Shown here piece by piece: positions 1-8,295 of a stretch of DNA of 64,000 nt. A program made the translations under genes and the position numbers. Within the stretch, counting starts at the first letter, position 1; each line of letters opens with the position of its first letter. Source of the stretch: Achromobacter spanius (GTDB taxonomy: Bacteria > Pseudomonadota > Gammaproteobacteria > Burkholderiales > Burkholderiaceae_B); the NCBI RefSeq assembly GCF_002812705.1, contig NZ_CP025030.1, positions 1,798,001 to 1,862,000 of the forward strand, read 5' to 3'. Below the pieces are notes generated by a model, which had not been told where the DNA came from, made no database searches, and saw nothing but the letters and a program-made list of their open reading frames with translations.

Positions 1-1187
1 CCGAGCATCTTTTGGCCGTCGCGTGCAATTGCTATAGCGAGAGGATGATCGCTCAGCGACTCAACCGCAACAGCAATCGACATCAATTCTTGGTCGGAGG
101 CGTTAGGGGCGGCCAAGACGTCGGTGACGCGCGGCCGCCCTTCGGTTAGCGTACCAGTCTTGTCAAAAGCAAGTGCATTTAGACGTCCAAGTTCTTCCAG
201 GGGCGCCCCCCCTTTGATCAGGACACCGCCGCGCGCTGCACGAGCTATTCCGGACAAAACCGCACTAGGCGTTGCAATAGCGAGGGCGCACGGGCTGGCA
301 GCGACGAGTACGGCCATTGCTCGATAGAAACTGTCGCGAAACGGTTCGTCAATGACGACCCACGCGAATAGCAAGAGGATCGCGATGCCCAGCACCGTCG
401 GTACAAAAATGTGTTCGAACCTGACAGTAAATCTCTGTGTGGGCGATTTGCTCACTTCAGCCTGCGCAACCATAGCGACGACTCGCGCGAGCGTGGAGTC
501 GCTAGACTTGCGCGTGACCTCTATCTCGAGCAAACCCGACCCATTTATCGTGCCCGCGAATACCAGGGACCTGGATTCGATGAGCGTGGGACGGCTGCGC
601 GCGAGGTTTGCGTCTGCCACCGGAGATTTGTCTACCGGAATGCTCTCACCCGTCACGGGCGCTTGGTCGACGGTTGAGGTTCCCTTGATGACAAAACCGT
701 CGGCAGGAAGCCGCGCGTTTGGCTTAACGAGTACCTCGTCGCCTACGGCGAGTTCTAACACCGCAATTTCAATCACTTCACCCTTGCGTCGAACCCACGC
801 TGTCTTAGGCGCCAGGTCAGCTAAAGCCTCAATTGCGCGCTTTGCGCGGCCCATTGCGAAATGTTCGAGCGCATGACCGATACTGAACAGAAAGAGCAGG
901 AGAGCGCCTTCGGCCCATGCGCCCAATGCGGCCGCTCCCGCGGCAGCTACGAGCATTAAACTATCAATCTCGAGACGCCTTTCGCGCAAATTCTTGATGG
1001 CGTCTCCCATGGTAAACGTCCCGCCAAAGGCATACGCTAAGACGTACATGGCAAGAGGAACGCCACCCGGAGCGGAAGTCCACCAGCGTTCGACCACAAC
1101 ACCGATTCCCAGTAACGCACCGCATGTTAATGCAAAGTACAGCTCTGTCGAAGGAGATGGAATTCGCAGAGTAGTTCGGATATTCAT
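1..1187 (-). CDS. P1B-4 type heavy-metal translocating ATPase (CzcP/CoaT-like), 3' part missing
   Basis: This is an inner-membrane P-type ATPase that exports divalent metals; the gene runs off the left window edge after about 395 codons. Visible motifs are the actuator TGES (about residues 179-182), the transmembrane metal site SPC (298-300), the phosphorylation site DKTGT (from residue 342) and the HP dipeptide (381). There is no N-terminal CxxC metal-binding domain. An SPC rather than CPC motif with no N-terminal metal domain is the mark of subgroup P1B-4, known for Co, Zn, Cd or Fe(II), as in CzcP of Cupriavidus. An in-frame GTG at 1238 with AGGAA upstream is an alternative start. It is divergent from the DUF4148 gene at 1526 and shares its control region. 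The family call is firm; the metal is inferred from the czc genes nearby. Confidence 0.92.
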   Translation of the reverse strand, partial: MNIRTTLRIPSPSTELYFALTCGALLGIGVVVERWWTSAPGGVPLAMYVLAYAFGGTFTMGDAIKNLRERRLEIDSLMLVAAAGAAALGAWAEGALLLFLFSIGHALEHFAMGRAKRAIEALADLAPKTAWVRRKGEVIEIAVLELAVGDEVLVKPNARLPADGFVIKGTSTVDQAPVTGESIPVDKSPVADANLARSRPTLIESRSLVFAGTINGSGLLEIEVTRKSSDSTLARVVAMVAQAEVSKSPTQRFTVRFEHIFVPTVLGIAILLLFAWVVIDEPFRDSFYRAMAVLVAASPCALAIATPSAVLSGIARAARGGVLIKGGAPLEELGRLNALAFDKTGTLTEGRPRVTDVLAAPNASDQELMSIAVAVESLSDHPLAIAIARDGQKML

Positions 1188-1417
1188 GTCGGGACCGTTG
1201 TCGTGGTGACGCGCAGCACTTTTAATGAGCCGCTGCACCAAATTCCTGTAAGGGATATTAATCGTGATCGACGCGAGGCAGGTCGAAAAAATTTTTAGTT
1301 GCCACCAGCCTAGGCCTGGATCCACTAGGCGGCCTCAGATTTTCCCCTGCAAATGACACGACGTGCGAAAAGAGTTGTCACAATTAAAATTACAATGACA
1401 AATATCGGCCTCGTCTG

Positions 1418-1433
1418 ATTACCGATTTGTAAT
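1418..1433. promoter_or_regulatory. Palindromic metal-regulator-type box
   Basis: ATTAC and GTAAT arms are separated by six bases (ATTACCGATTTGTAAT). The box lies between the divergent ATPase and DUF4148 genes, 15 bases upstream of a plausible -35. CopR/CzcR/IrlR-type regulators are known to bind ATTACA/TGTAAT-like palindromes, and similar boxes precede czcC and the porin. Binding is inferred. A second inverted pair, TTGTCA (1375-1380) and TGACAA (1396-1401), lies on the ATPase side. Confidence 0.55.
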
Positions 1434-1448
1434 TGTAGTGACTGCAAA

Positions 1449-1477
1449 TTGTCGAGTCGAGATCTTTACATTATTAA
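1449..1477 (+). promoter_or_regulatory. Candidate sigma-70 promoter for the DUF4148 gene
   Basis: TTGTCG at 1449-1454 and TATTAA at 1472-1477 are separated by exactly 17 bases. They sit 49 bases upstream of the start at 1526, which has an AAGGA ribosome site. The palindrome at 1418-1433 lies just upstream, a suitable place for an activator. Confidence 0.45.
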
Positions 1478-1525
1478 GTCAGTCGCACTCTCATGCGACG
1501 TTTTATCTGATTAAGGATCATCGAT

Positions 1526-1861
1526 ATGAAAGCAATTATCTCTGGCGCTGCCGTCGCACTCGCACTGGCCACCACTGGTACCTCCGCCCAGGCTGACACA
1601 TTCCATGGCACCAACACGGAAATCGGTTACGAAGTCCATGTTGGCGACAACCCTGTTGGCAAAACCTCGGAGCAAGTGCGGGAGGAGTTACTCGCGGCAA
1701 AGGCTAATAAGAAAGAATGGGTTTTCACCAACCTCAATGCTGCCAAGCCGGGGTGGATGGTGAAAACTGAAAAAACGCGTGAACAAGTGGCGCAAGAGCG
1801 AGATTCCGTCACGCCTGAAGAGCAAGCACGCATCGATGAGATCTACAACACAGGTGCATAA
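1526..1861 (+). CDS. DUF4148-type small exported protein
   Basis: A 111-residue protein with a clear Sec signal peptide (cleavage near residue 23, after the Ala-rich stretch ending SAQA). The charged mature part has the TSEQVREELLAAKANKKEW-type helix found in DUF4148 proteins of Burkholderiales. A second run, KTEKTREQVAQERDSV, repeats the TREQV pattern near the C-terminus. Function is unknown; it should be periplasmic. The ribosome site AAGGA lies 8 bases before the ATG. It is divergent from the metal ATPase and behind a palindromic box, so metal or envelope-stress induction is a reasonable inference. Confidence 0.8.
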   Translation: MKAIISGAAVALALATTGTSAQADTFHGTNTEIGYEVHVGDNPVGKTSEQVREELLAAKANKKEWVFTNLNAAKPGWMVKTEKTREQVAQERDSVTPEEQARIDEIYNTGA

Positions 1862-1967
1862 ATGCGGCAATTAGTGTGAGCACGCTGACGCCTAAACGCG
1901 TAATAAGGCCGGCGTCGGGTGCTCTTCTAAGCATACGTGGTCGATTGACCGCAAAGAGGTGCTACAC

Positions 1968-2249
1968 ATGAAAATTCTACCTGCCGTAATCGTCTCGGTG
2001 GCTTTGCTTTCCGGCTGCGCGATAGCCGGTGACCCAGCACCAACGTCAAACGGCGCATTATCACGCGCAGAGGTGCGTGCAGATCTGGCAATGTGGAAAC
2101 GTGCCGGATTGGACAAGTTTTATCGAGGTAGGAAGTCGCCAGATATCTATAGCGCAGATTACCGAGAGCGGTACGCGACTTATGTAAAACTCCGCAATGG
2201 GCCAGAATATAAAAGCGAAGTGACTCGGCTTAATACCGGCGAAAAATAG
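1968..2249 (+). CDS. DUF4148-like small lipoprotein
   Basis: About 93 residues from the ATG at 1968, chosen because GAGG lies 9 bases before it and the peptide then begins with a standard lipoprotein signal. The lipobox LLSGC puts the lipidated Cys at residue 17. The mature part contains LSRAEVRADLAMWKRAGLD, almost the same as in the protein at 2955-3266 on the other strand, so the two are paralogues. The fold looks like one DUF4148 helix pair. Function is unknown. It is 106 bases behind the previous small gene and probably transcribed with it. Confidence 0.75.
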   Translation: MKILPAVIVSVALLSGCAIAGDPAPTSNGALSRAEVRADLAMWKRAGLDKFYRGRKSPDIYSADYRERYATYVKLRNGPEYKSEVTRLNTGEK

Positions 2250-2858
2250 TCCTACACGCTGTCGGGACTTCCCAATGGGATACGGATTTTTTCCTCATTT
2301 CGGCAGCTCTCGATAAGTTGTTCGGCCGGGACGGTCATCACTTGCGTCGTCCCCAGCGACCGGATGCTCCGTTATGAACCGGCAAAAGGTGGCATGAGCC
2401 GCGTTCGCGGTGCTTCCTGCGACCTGGGCGAGGCGGTCGTGCCGACCTACAGTTGACCAACGGGTTCCGGATTCCACATGCGTCGGCGTACCCAGCTACG
2501 CTCTTCACTTCTCCATAGGTGGTTTACCGGTATAGCCAACCTTATTGGGGGACGCGGGCAAGGAACTATGCGAAAAAGCAGGCTGGCAAGGGGTTCGGAC
2601 CCGAGACTAGCAACTTGGGCTAGTTAATCACGTCGGCATTCTCTGGGGTATATCGTAGTGGGCCTGCCGTGATGCTATTGAGCTTCGTTCGGTTGGGTGA
2701 GGCAGTGCGCAACGGGCGGAAGCCTTGGCTAAGCGCGGAGATGCCAATATTTCTAGCAACCGACGGCGAGGTTTGCGAACTTTGACTTCAATCCAAAGAA
2801 CGCCCAGCGCTGAACCAAAGCGCTTACCTCGGTGCGCCGGCATTGCAGACCCGCTCCG
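2250..2858. other. Intergenic stretch with no recognised gene
   Basis: About 600 bases between two convergent DUF4148 genes. Only short open frames without ribosome sites or recognisable protein similarity are present, and stop codons occur in all frames. It may be decayed DNA; no repeat or insertion-sequence end was recognised. Confidence 0.5.
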
Positions 2859-2893
2859 AAAAAAAGGTGCGCACCGTGACAGCGGTGCGCACC
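2859..2893 (-). terminator. Rho-independent terminator of the DUF4148 gene at 2955
   Basis: Two copies of the self-complementary word GGTGCGCACC (2866-2875 and 2884-2893) form a 10-bp stem with an 8-base loop. On the minus strand the stem is followed by a run of seven T (2865-2859). It lies 62 bases past the stop of the small gene. Confidence 0.85.
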
Positions 2894-2954
2894 CACAACG
2901 ACCTCTTCCCTTCGCGGTGGGGGAGGCCGCTCATCAGGCCGGCTGAGGAGCCTT

Positions 2955-3266
2955 CTAGCGCTTCAAACGGTCCAACTCTTGTTGGTATTCGCCGCCTTTT
3001 CGCAGGCGGACATACTCTGCGTATGCCCTCTTGTATTCGCGGCTGTAAAAGTCAGGAGTCTCGCTCTTGTTCCAGAACTCGTCCATTCCCGCCCGCTTCC
3101 ACATTGCCAGATCTGCGCGGACTTCGGCGCGTGTAAGTCCGCGCTCGGCGCTAGTCGAGTCTGCCGTTCCTATAGCACCCACCGGCGTGGTTGGCTGGGC
3201 ACTCAAGTAAGAGAGGGGCGCTGCAACCAAGACAGCGGCAGACAGCATTTTGAGAGATATTTTCAT
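2955..3266 (-). CDS. DUF4148-type small exported protein
   Basis: About 103 residues from the ATG at 3266, preceded by GGAG with 6-base spacing. Upstream in-frame starts at 3278 and 3299 lack this. A signal peptide (KISLKMLSAAVLVAAPLSYL) is followed by LTRAEVRADLAMWKRAGMD, the same block as in the lipoprotein at 1968-2249. The C-terminal half ends with a charged YVRLRKGGEYQQELDRLKR segment. Periplasmic location is likely and function unknown. It has its own terminator downstream and is divergent from the porin. Confidence 0.78.
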   Translation of the reverse strand: MKISLKMLSAAVLVAAPLSYLSAQPTTPVGAIGTADSTSAERGLTRAEVRADLAMWKRAGMDEFWNKSETPDFYSREYKRAYAEYVRLRKGGEYQQELDRLKR

Positions 3267-3522
3267 CGCCAACTCCATTTGTTTACCGGTCTCGCGCATT
3301 GAGGCCGGTATTAATAAAGAATCGTCATTTAACGACGTGTAGAAATTATAGCGAGCTCAGTCGATCCAAACTCCGACGATAAAATTACTTTTTCGTCGCT
3401 ATTCTGCAATCTGTTTTTCGGTGCGGAATAACGCGTTTAATGAATCTGTTGGCACTGCACAACATCTGGTCGCGCTGCAAGCCGACTTGTATTATTCCTG
3501 TTTGAAATTCGGCGTCCGGCAT

Positions 3523-3544
3523 TTTTACATTAGTCTATGTAAAA
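3523..3544. promoter_or_regulatory. Perfect 8-bp inverted repeat upstream of the porin
   Basis: Arms TTTTACAT (3523-3530) and ATGTAAAA (3537-3544) flank six bases. The TTACAT/ATGTAA core resembles the ATTAC/GTAAT boxes at 1418 and 8296, so it may be bound by one of the OmpR-type regulators nearby. This is inferred from resemblance and position only. Confidence 0.5.
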
Positions 3545-3659
3545 CATGAGGTTGCGTCAGCATTGGGTGACGATATTTAGCTGATTACTCGTAGCTCTCA
3601 CATTTGTAATCATGCGGTTCGCTTTCTGTCGGTGGGTCCTATCCAGACTTGTCTTCGTG

Positions 3660-3728
3660 CTCGCAGATAGGAGCTAGCGCATAGCAATGCGCGATGCGAA
3701 ATAAACATCGTCTTTTCCTATCTGCGAG
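3660..3728 (+). promoter_or_regulatory. Structured 5' leader of the porin (possible multi-stem junction)
   Basis: A perfect 12-bp outer stem pairs CTCGCAGATAGG (3660-3671) with CCTATCTGCGAG (3717-3728). Inside it is a 6-bp hairpin, GCGCAT (3677-3682) with ATGCGC (3687-3692), and a weaker GATG/CATC pair (3693-3696 with 3706-3709). The structure ends 35 bases before the GTG start of the porin. A closed outer stem holding inner hairpins is typical of regulatory leaders, but no known riboswitch class was recognised. Confidence 0.5.
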
Positions 3729-3763
3729 GCCGTTTAGTCCGCCTTTGTGAATAGGAGAAATTT

Positions 3764-4921
3764 GTGAAGAAAACTTTACTGCTGACGGTTTGTGCAGCGA
3801 CTCTGTCTACCGCCGCTTATGCTGAAACGTCGGTCACGCTTTATGGCATCATCGATACCGGGATTGGCTACGCCAAGGTCGATGGTTCTTACGTTGATCC
3901 TCAGACGGGCGCGCGATCAGACTTCAAGGCAAGCCGTATTGGGATGACTTCTGGCCAGACGGCCGGGTCGCGGTGGGGCTTGCGCGGGAAGGAGGACCTC
4001 GGTGACGGACTGTACGCGACGTTCCGGCTTGAATCGGGATATGACTCCACAGGCGGGACGTCGAGCCAAAACGGACGCCTGTTTGGGCGTGAAGCCACGG
4101 TTGGGCTCGGCAGCGATCAGTGGGGCGAATTCCGCATTGGGCGGCAGTACAACATTGCATCGCGCCTGATGGCGTCAATGTACGGCACCGGCTTCGGCGG
4201 CGGTTTTACCCAGTTGAACACCGGTGGCGGCCTTGGGTTCAGTGGTTCGAATTTCGTGCGATACGACAACCTAGCGCTGTATGAAACCCCTTCGATCGGC
4301 GGTTTCCGTTTGTCTGCCGGCTATGCGTTTAACGCAGATGATCGCAGTGCTGCCCAAACGGGCTTTAAGACGGCCGATAACACTCGAGCGATCACCAGCG
4401 GCATCAGCTATGTCAACGGGCCGGTGATGGCCTTTTTTGCGTATGAGCAATTGAACGCGTCAAACAAGCTCTCGTCGGGGCAGACTGCTGCGACGCCGCG
4501 CTCTTTTACTGTCGGCGGGTCCTATGACTTCGAGGTGTTCAAGCTGGCATTGGCCTATGAGCGCGCGACGGACGGTTGGTTTGCGGGTAAAAGTCTGCCG
4601 TCGAGCGCCACTATCGGATCATTGCGCGGCACTCCTTCCAACGCATTCGTTGACGGCTTCAGCACGAACTCCTATCTGCTGGCTGCGTCCGTGCCTTTGG
4701 GCGGAGCCAGCAGCATGTTCGGCTCGTGGCAGCGCGTAGATCCGAACAACAAAGATCTGACTGGCGGCGATTCGACTAGCAACACGTTTGCGTTAGGCTA
4801 TTCCTACACGCTGTCGAAGCGTACGACGATGTATACGCTTGCGTCGTACACCCAAAACTTTGCGTTCCAGAATGATGCCAAAGCGACGGAAGCTATGGTT
4901 GGGTTGCGCCATTCCTTCTAA
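3764..4921 (+). CDS. Gram-negative porin (Burkholderiales OmpC-like family)
   Basis: A 385-residue trimeric beta-barrel porin for general diffusion through the outer membrane. The GTG start at 3764 is set by AGGAG seven bases upstream. A signal peptide ends near residue 20 (AAYA|E). The mature protein starts with SVTLYGIIDTGIGY, has the RWGLRGKEDLGDGLYATF block, and ends in Phe (VGLRHSF), which is the outer-membrane assembly signal. Length and motifs are normal for porin_4 members. It stands alone between two regulatory regions. The long leader and the inverted repeat upstream suggest control by a regulator or at the RNA level; a role in metal response is only inferred from the neighbours. 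Confidence 0.93.
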   Translation: MKKTLLLTVCAATLSTAAYAETSVTLYGIIDTGIGYAKVDGSYVDPQTGARSDFKASRIGMTSGQTAGSRWGLRGKEDLGDGLYATFRLESGYDSTGGTSSQNGRLFGREATVGLGSDQWGEFRIGRQYNIASRLMASMYGTGFGGGFTQLNTGGGLGFSGSNFVRYDNLALYETPSIGGFRLSAGYAFNADDRSAAQTGFKTADNTRAITSGISYVNGPVMAFFAYEQLNASNKLSSGQTAATPRSFTVGGSYDFEVFKLALAYERATDGWFAGKSLPSSATIGSLRGTPSNAFVDGFSTNSYLLAASVPLGGASSMFGSWQRVDPNNKDLTGGDSTSNTFALGYSYTLSKRTTMYTLASYTQNFAFQNDAKATEAMVGLRHSF

Positions 4922-4935
4922 TACTTAACAGGGTA

Positions 4936-4971
4936 GCGACATAGAGGAAAAAACGAGCTTATCTATGTCGC
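4936..4971. terminator. Stem-loop between convergent porin and regulator genes
   Basis: A perfect 10-bp stem, GCGACATAGA (4936-4945) with TCTATGTCGC (4962-4971), has a 16-base loop that is A-rich on the plus strand. It lies 14 bases after the porin stop and 37 bases before the end of the convergent regulator gene. There is no clear T tract, so it is only a probable terminator. Confidence 0.5.
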
Positions 4972-5008
4972 GCTTCCGCTGTTTCTGAAGCCATGAGCGC
5001 GTGATGCA

Positions 5009-5728
5009 CTAAGCAGAGTCCTGTCCCTTGTCGGACTGGTCGCCTTCGCGATGCTCGATGGTGTAGCCCATCCCTCTAACGGTGTGGAGTAGCTTGGTAT
5101 CGAACGGATCGTCAACCTTTGCGCGAAGCCGTCGAATTGCGACTTCCACGACATTTGTGTTGCTGTTAAAGTTCATATCCCACACTTGCTCGGCGAGCAC
5201 GAGACGAGACAGCACCTCTCCCGGTCTCCGCATTAGGTATGTCAGTAAGCCGAACTCTTTGGCCGTGAGGTCAATACGGGACGCGCCGCGAACCACGCGT
5301 CGCCGGAGGAGGTCAAGCTCCAGGTCCGCTACGCGGAGGACATTTCGCCCCGCCGTGCCATCGCCCGATCCGAGTCCTCGCCTCTTGAGCGCAAAGACTC
5401 TCGCCAGGAGCTCGGGCATTGCAAATGGTTTCACCAAATAATCATCGGCTCCCCGCTCCAAGCCGCGAACTCTGTCCTCAAGGCTAGTTCGCGAACTGAG
5501 CATCATGACCGGTACGTTGTCGTGCTGGCGAATGCGCTGCAGTACTTCAAACCCATCTAACCCCGGTAAGCCGATGTCCAAGATAACTAGGTCATATTGA
5601 GTCACATAGGCGAGTTGAAGTCCGCTAACACCGTCCAATGCGATATCAACGATATAGCTATTCTCTGTGAGACTACGGCGTAGCGTTTCAGCAAGTTTCC
5701 GCTCGTCTTCGATAACCAATATTTTCAT
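5009..5728 (-). CDS. OmpR-family response regulator (heavy-metal CopR/CzcR/IrlR type), without its own kinase
   Basis: A 239-residue DNA-binding response regulator. The receiver domain (1-115) shows the acidic pocket EDE (residues 7-9), the phosphate acceptor Asp51 in LDIGLPG and Lys100 in the KPF motif. The winged-helix domain follows (about 135-225), with the DLTAKEF block and the conserved VEVAIRRLRAKVDDPF recognition segment. It resembles the regulator at 7419-8108 closely along its whole length. The ATG at 5728 is preferred to the upstream in-frame start at 5743 because it begins the conserved MKILVIEDE. No sensor kinase gene follows or precedes it on the same transcript. It ends convergent with the porin, an obvious candidate target. 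Confidence 0.93.
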   Translation of the reverse strand: MKILVIEDERKLAETLRRSLTENSYIVDIALDGVSGLQLAYVTQYDLVILDIGLPGLDGFEVLQRIRQHDNVPVMMLSSRTSLEDRVRGLERGADDYLVKPFAMPELLARVFALKRRGLGSGDGTAGRNVLRVADLELDLLRRRVVRGASRIDLTAKEFGLLTYLMRRPGEVLSRLVLAEQVWDMNFNSNTNVVEVAIRRLRAKVDDPFDTKLLHTVRGMGYTIEHREGDQSDKGQDSA

Positions 5729-6030
5729 TTGTCGTTCGGGCACGTCATGGAGAAAAATGACGTTGTGAAAAAAGCGAAGGGCATGAATCGTTATTGGATA
5801 GTGCAGGGAAACATAACTTGTTACGCTGTGTTTCGGCTCTTCGCGTCGCTTTATGTGATGGGATACTTTAGCGGTAGAGCTTCGTCAGAATCCGAACTTG
5901 TCGATTACGAATCTGCAATCAAAATGAAGGACTGTCGTCGAATTTTGGTCGCGCTCCCGATGGGCGATATTAATAGAGCAAGGCGCTCGTAGCGCGAGGG
6001 TTGGGGACGCGTTCTGCACTCTCTGGTCAA
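5729..6030. other. Intergenic stretch, AT-richer than its neighbours
   Basis: About 300 bases upstream of the orphan regulator, presumably holding its promoter. A plus-strand frame of 87 codons crosses it but has no ribosome site, unusual composition and no recognised similarity. No ATTAC/GTAAT palindrome was found. Confidence 0.4.
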
Positions 6031-6059
6031 TAAAAAGCGCCCGCTTTTACAGCGCGCGC
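6031..6059 (-). terminator. Rho-independent terminator of the sensor kinase operon
   Basis: A 9-bp stem with one mismatch (6037-6045 with 6051-6059) and a 5-base loop, followed on the minus strand by five T and then ATT. It lies 26 bases past the stop of the kinase gene. Confidence 0.75.
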
Positions 6060-6084
6060 CATTTACTAAGGAGTTGGTTTCAAC

Positions 6085-7419
6085 TTAAGAGTCTGCGTAC
6101 ATTGTGAATCCAATAGTTGTGCCCGATCTATCTGATTTTACAAAGGGCATCCCACCGTGCATTCGTGCAATCGCCGCAACAATGGCTAAACCTAGACCAT
6201 GGTGATTTGCGTCGCTTACACGAGCAGAGTCTGACCGGTAAAAGCGGTAGAAAAGGCGCGGGATATGCTGTTCCTCAATTTGCTCGCCAAAATTGTGAAC
6301 ACTGACACGGACTAGACCGCTCATATCTTTATCGAGCATTACGGTGACGGCCGAACTAGGGTGAGTGTATCGGATCGCGTTAGTAACTAGGTTGGAAACC
6401 GCCCGTTGATACAGTGATTTGTCGACCTTACCTGCTTGGTCCCCAATTAGGGTCAGACTGACCCCCGCATCAAGTGCCTCGGCCTCATGATACTCAAGAA
6501 CCTCTGCAGTAATCGCGCGGAGGCTCAATACGTGGGCTGCCCTTGCCTTGGCACCGCGGTCTGCTTGTGAGAGAAATAGCATATCGTTAACAATTGCCGA
6601 CATACGCTGTAATTCCTCAAGGTTTGATCCAAGTATGTCTCGCAGTTCGAACGTCGATCGTTTCCCCGCCAACGCAAATTCAGTCTCCCCTATCAGTGTG
6701 GCGAGAGGGGTACGCAGTTCATGCGCAACGTCTGCGTTGAAACCTTCCATTTGTACATATGCCCGCTCCAAGCGCTGAAGGACGGCGTTGAATTGCAGCA
6801 CCAATGGCTTGATTTCCCGTGCTAGTCCTTCTTCACCCAGCCGTTCTCCGATGCGGTCAGGCGAAATCAATGCGGCTTGTCTCGCAACTTCGTGCAGAGG
6901 ATGAAGGGCTCGTCGCACCAGCACGTTGGCGATAACGGAAACAACAATCGCGCCAACTACTGCGCACGCAAAGAGCGTCCATGCCAGCATTACCCGTAGG
7001 CGCACATCGGGGGTTGTATCAAGAAATAGCTCTGCGGTCATTCTTCTGTCCGGCTCACTAGGCGCAGGTAGAGAAAAAATGACATGTATTCGAGATGCGT
7101 CGGTCCCCGTGACCTTGGGTTCGCCGTATACGCTTATTTTTCCGTTGATGACGAGCCTCAGCGAAAACTCCGATCTCCCATAGAAGAAATCGTTTAGTTT
7201 ATGTTCAAGAGCAGGCAGGTCACCTTTGATTGCAAACTCTTCAGCCAAATGTTCGATCACCTCTCGCTTTTGCTCTAGAAGCGCCTGTTGGCGGTGAGAA
7301 AGGTTGAGGTTTGTCGCCACATAAACAACAACACAAACAAGCCCGAGGGCCACAAATGTTTGTATTGCGAGCCAGCGCGATAGCCATTGGCGCAGTGAGT
7401 TGATCGCGCGAAAGCGCAT
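6085..7419 (-). CDS. czcS: Heavy-metal sensor histidine kinase (CusS/IrlS/CzcS family)
   Basis: A 444-residue inner-membrane sensor kinase that phosphorylates the regulator encoded just upstream. Two transmembrane segments (about 16-38 and 146-168) enclose a periplasmic sensor domain. A HAMP linker follows, then the HisKA domain with His233 in VAHELRTPL, then the ATPase domain with the N box (Asn343, Asn347) and a G box GLGLAIVAAIARMHGG near the C-terminus. The layout and length match kinases that sense Cu, Ag or Co/Zn/Cd. The start overlaps the regulator stop (TAATG), so the two are translationally coupled. The operon is divergent from czcCBA, which supports CzcS; the sensed metal is inferred. 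Confidence 0.88.
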   Translation of the reverse strand: MRFRAINSLRQWLSRWLAIQTFVALGLVCVVVYVATNLNLSHRQQALLEQKREVIEHLAEEFAIKGDLPALEHKLNDFFYGRSEFSLRLVINGKISVYGEPKVTGTDASRIHVIFSLPAPSEPDRRMTAELFLDTTPDVRLRVMLAWTLFACAVVGAIVVSVIANVLVRRALHPLHEVARQAALISPDRIGERLGEEGLAREIKPLVLQFNAVLQRLERAYVQMEGFNADVAHELRTPLATLIGETEFALAGKRSTFELRDILGSNLEELQRMSAIVNDMLFLSQADRGAKARAAHVLSLRAITAEVLEYHEAEALDAGVSLTLIGDQAGKVDKSLYQRAVSNLVTNAIRYTHPSSAVTVMLDKDMSGLVRVSVHNFGEQIEEQHIPRLFYRFYRSDSARVSDANHHGLGLAIVAAIARMHGGMPFVKSDRSGTTIGFTMYADS

Positions 7420-8108
7420 TACTCGTTCCTCACTTCAAGCACGTATCCCATTCCACGGACAGTGTGGAGCAGCTTAACCTCAAAGGGATCGTCCACCTTT
7501 CCACGTAGGCGACGTACCGCGACCTCCACCACATTTGTGTTGCTATTGAAATTGATGTCCCAGACTTGTTCCGCGAGAGCCAGGCGAGATAGGACTTCGC
7601 CGTGCTTGCGCATCAGCAGCGCCAGAAGCGTAAATTCTTTTGCTGTCAAGTCGAGACGTGTTCCGCCGCGGTGGGCCTTGCGTCGAAGAAGGTCTAATTC
7701 GAGATCGCCCACTCTCATCACGTTCTGCCTGCTGGCCTCTGTGACCACATGGCCGCGTCGACGGCCCAGGGCGAGGACACGAGCCAGTAGTTCGGACAGC
7801 GCAAACGGCTTGACCAGGTAATCGTCGGCGCCGTCCTGCAACCCGCGGACTCGGTCCTCAATTTTGTCCCGCGCTGTGAGCATAAGCACCGGCACACGGT
7901 CCCTCTTGCGAAGCTCGTGCAGGACTGAAAAGCCGTCCATGCCGGGGAGCATAACGTCCAGAAGTATCAGGTCGTATTGTGTCTCGCGGGCCAGATGCAG
8001 TCCGCTTACGCCATCCGATGCGACGTCCACTACGTAATTGTGTTCCGAGAGCGCGCGCTTTAAATATTCAGCCAGTTTGCGCTCATCTTCAACGACCAGG
8101 ATCTTCAT
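7419..8108 (-). CDS. czcR: OmpR-family response regulator of the czc system
   Basis: A 229-residue response regulator. The receiver has the acidic pocket EDE, phosphate acceptor Asp51 in LDVMLPG and the KPF motif; the winged-helix domain carries NTNVVEVAVRRLRGKVDDPF. The start at 8108 gives the canonical MKILVVEDERK opening, whereas the in-frame start at 8138 would add ten atypical residues. It is followed directly by the kinase gene and faces czcC across a 365-base control region holding two palindromic boxes. It probably activates czcCBA and perhaps the ATPase and small exported genes. It is a close paralogue of the orphan regulator at 5009-5728. Confidence 0.9.
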   Translation of the reverse strand: MKILVVEDERKLAEYLKRALSEHNYVVDVASDGVSGLHLARETQYDLILLDVMLPGMDGFSVLHELRKRDRVPVLMLTARDKIEDRVRGLQDGADDYLVKPFALSELLARVLALGRRRGHVVTEASRQNVMRVGDLELDLLRRKAHRGGTRLDLTAKEFTLLALLMRKHGEVLSRLALAEQVWDINFNSNTNVVEVAVRRLRGKVDDPFEVKLLHTVRGMGYVLEVRNE

Positions 8109-8295
8109 GTTTTCAACCGTTCGAAGTGTAATCGGCACGACCTACGCGGAATCGGGTGCCACTAGATAAAGGAGCGAATTCGGCACGCCATGCCCGTAAA
8201 GGCACTTCTGTTGCGGGGATAGGGCTCCCAGCGTTAGACCTGTCTGTGCCACAGGGCATTTTAGGGAGGCCTCGCCGTCAATCTACCCTCCCAAG

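Noticed and set aside
2295..2477. Minus-strand 60-codon frame as a transposase remnant
   Set aside because: No recognisable transposase motif or terminal repeat; it could not be supported.
5729..5992. Small plus-strand frame upstream of the orphan regulator
   Set aside because: No ribosome site, atypical composition and no similarity; it overlaps the probable regulator promoter.
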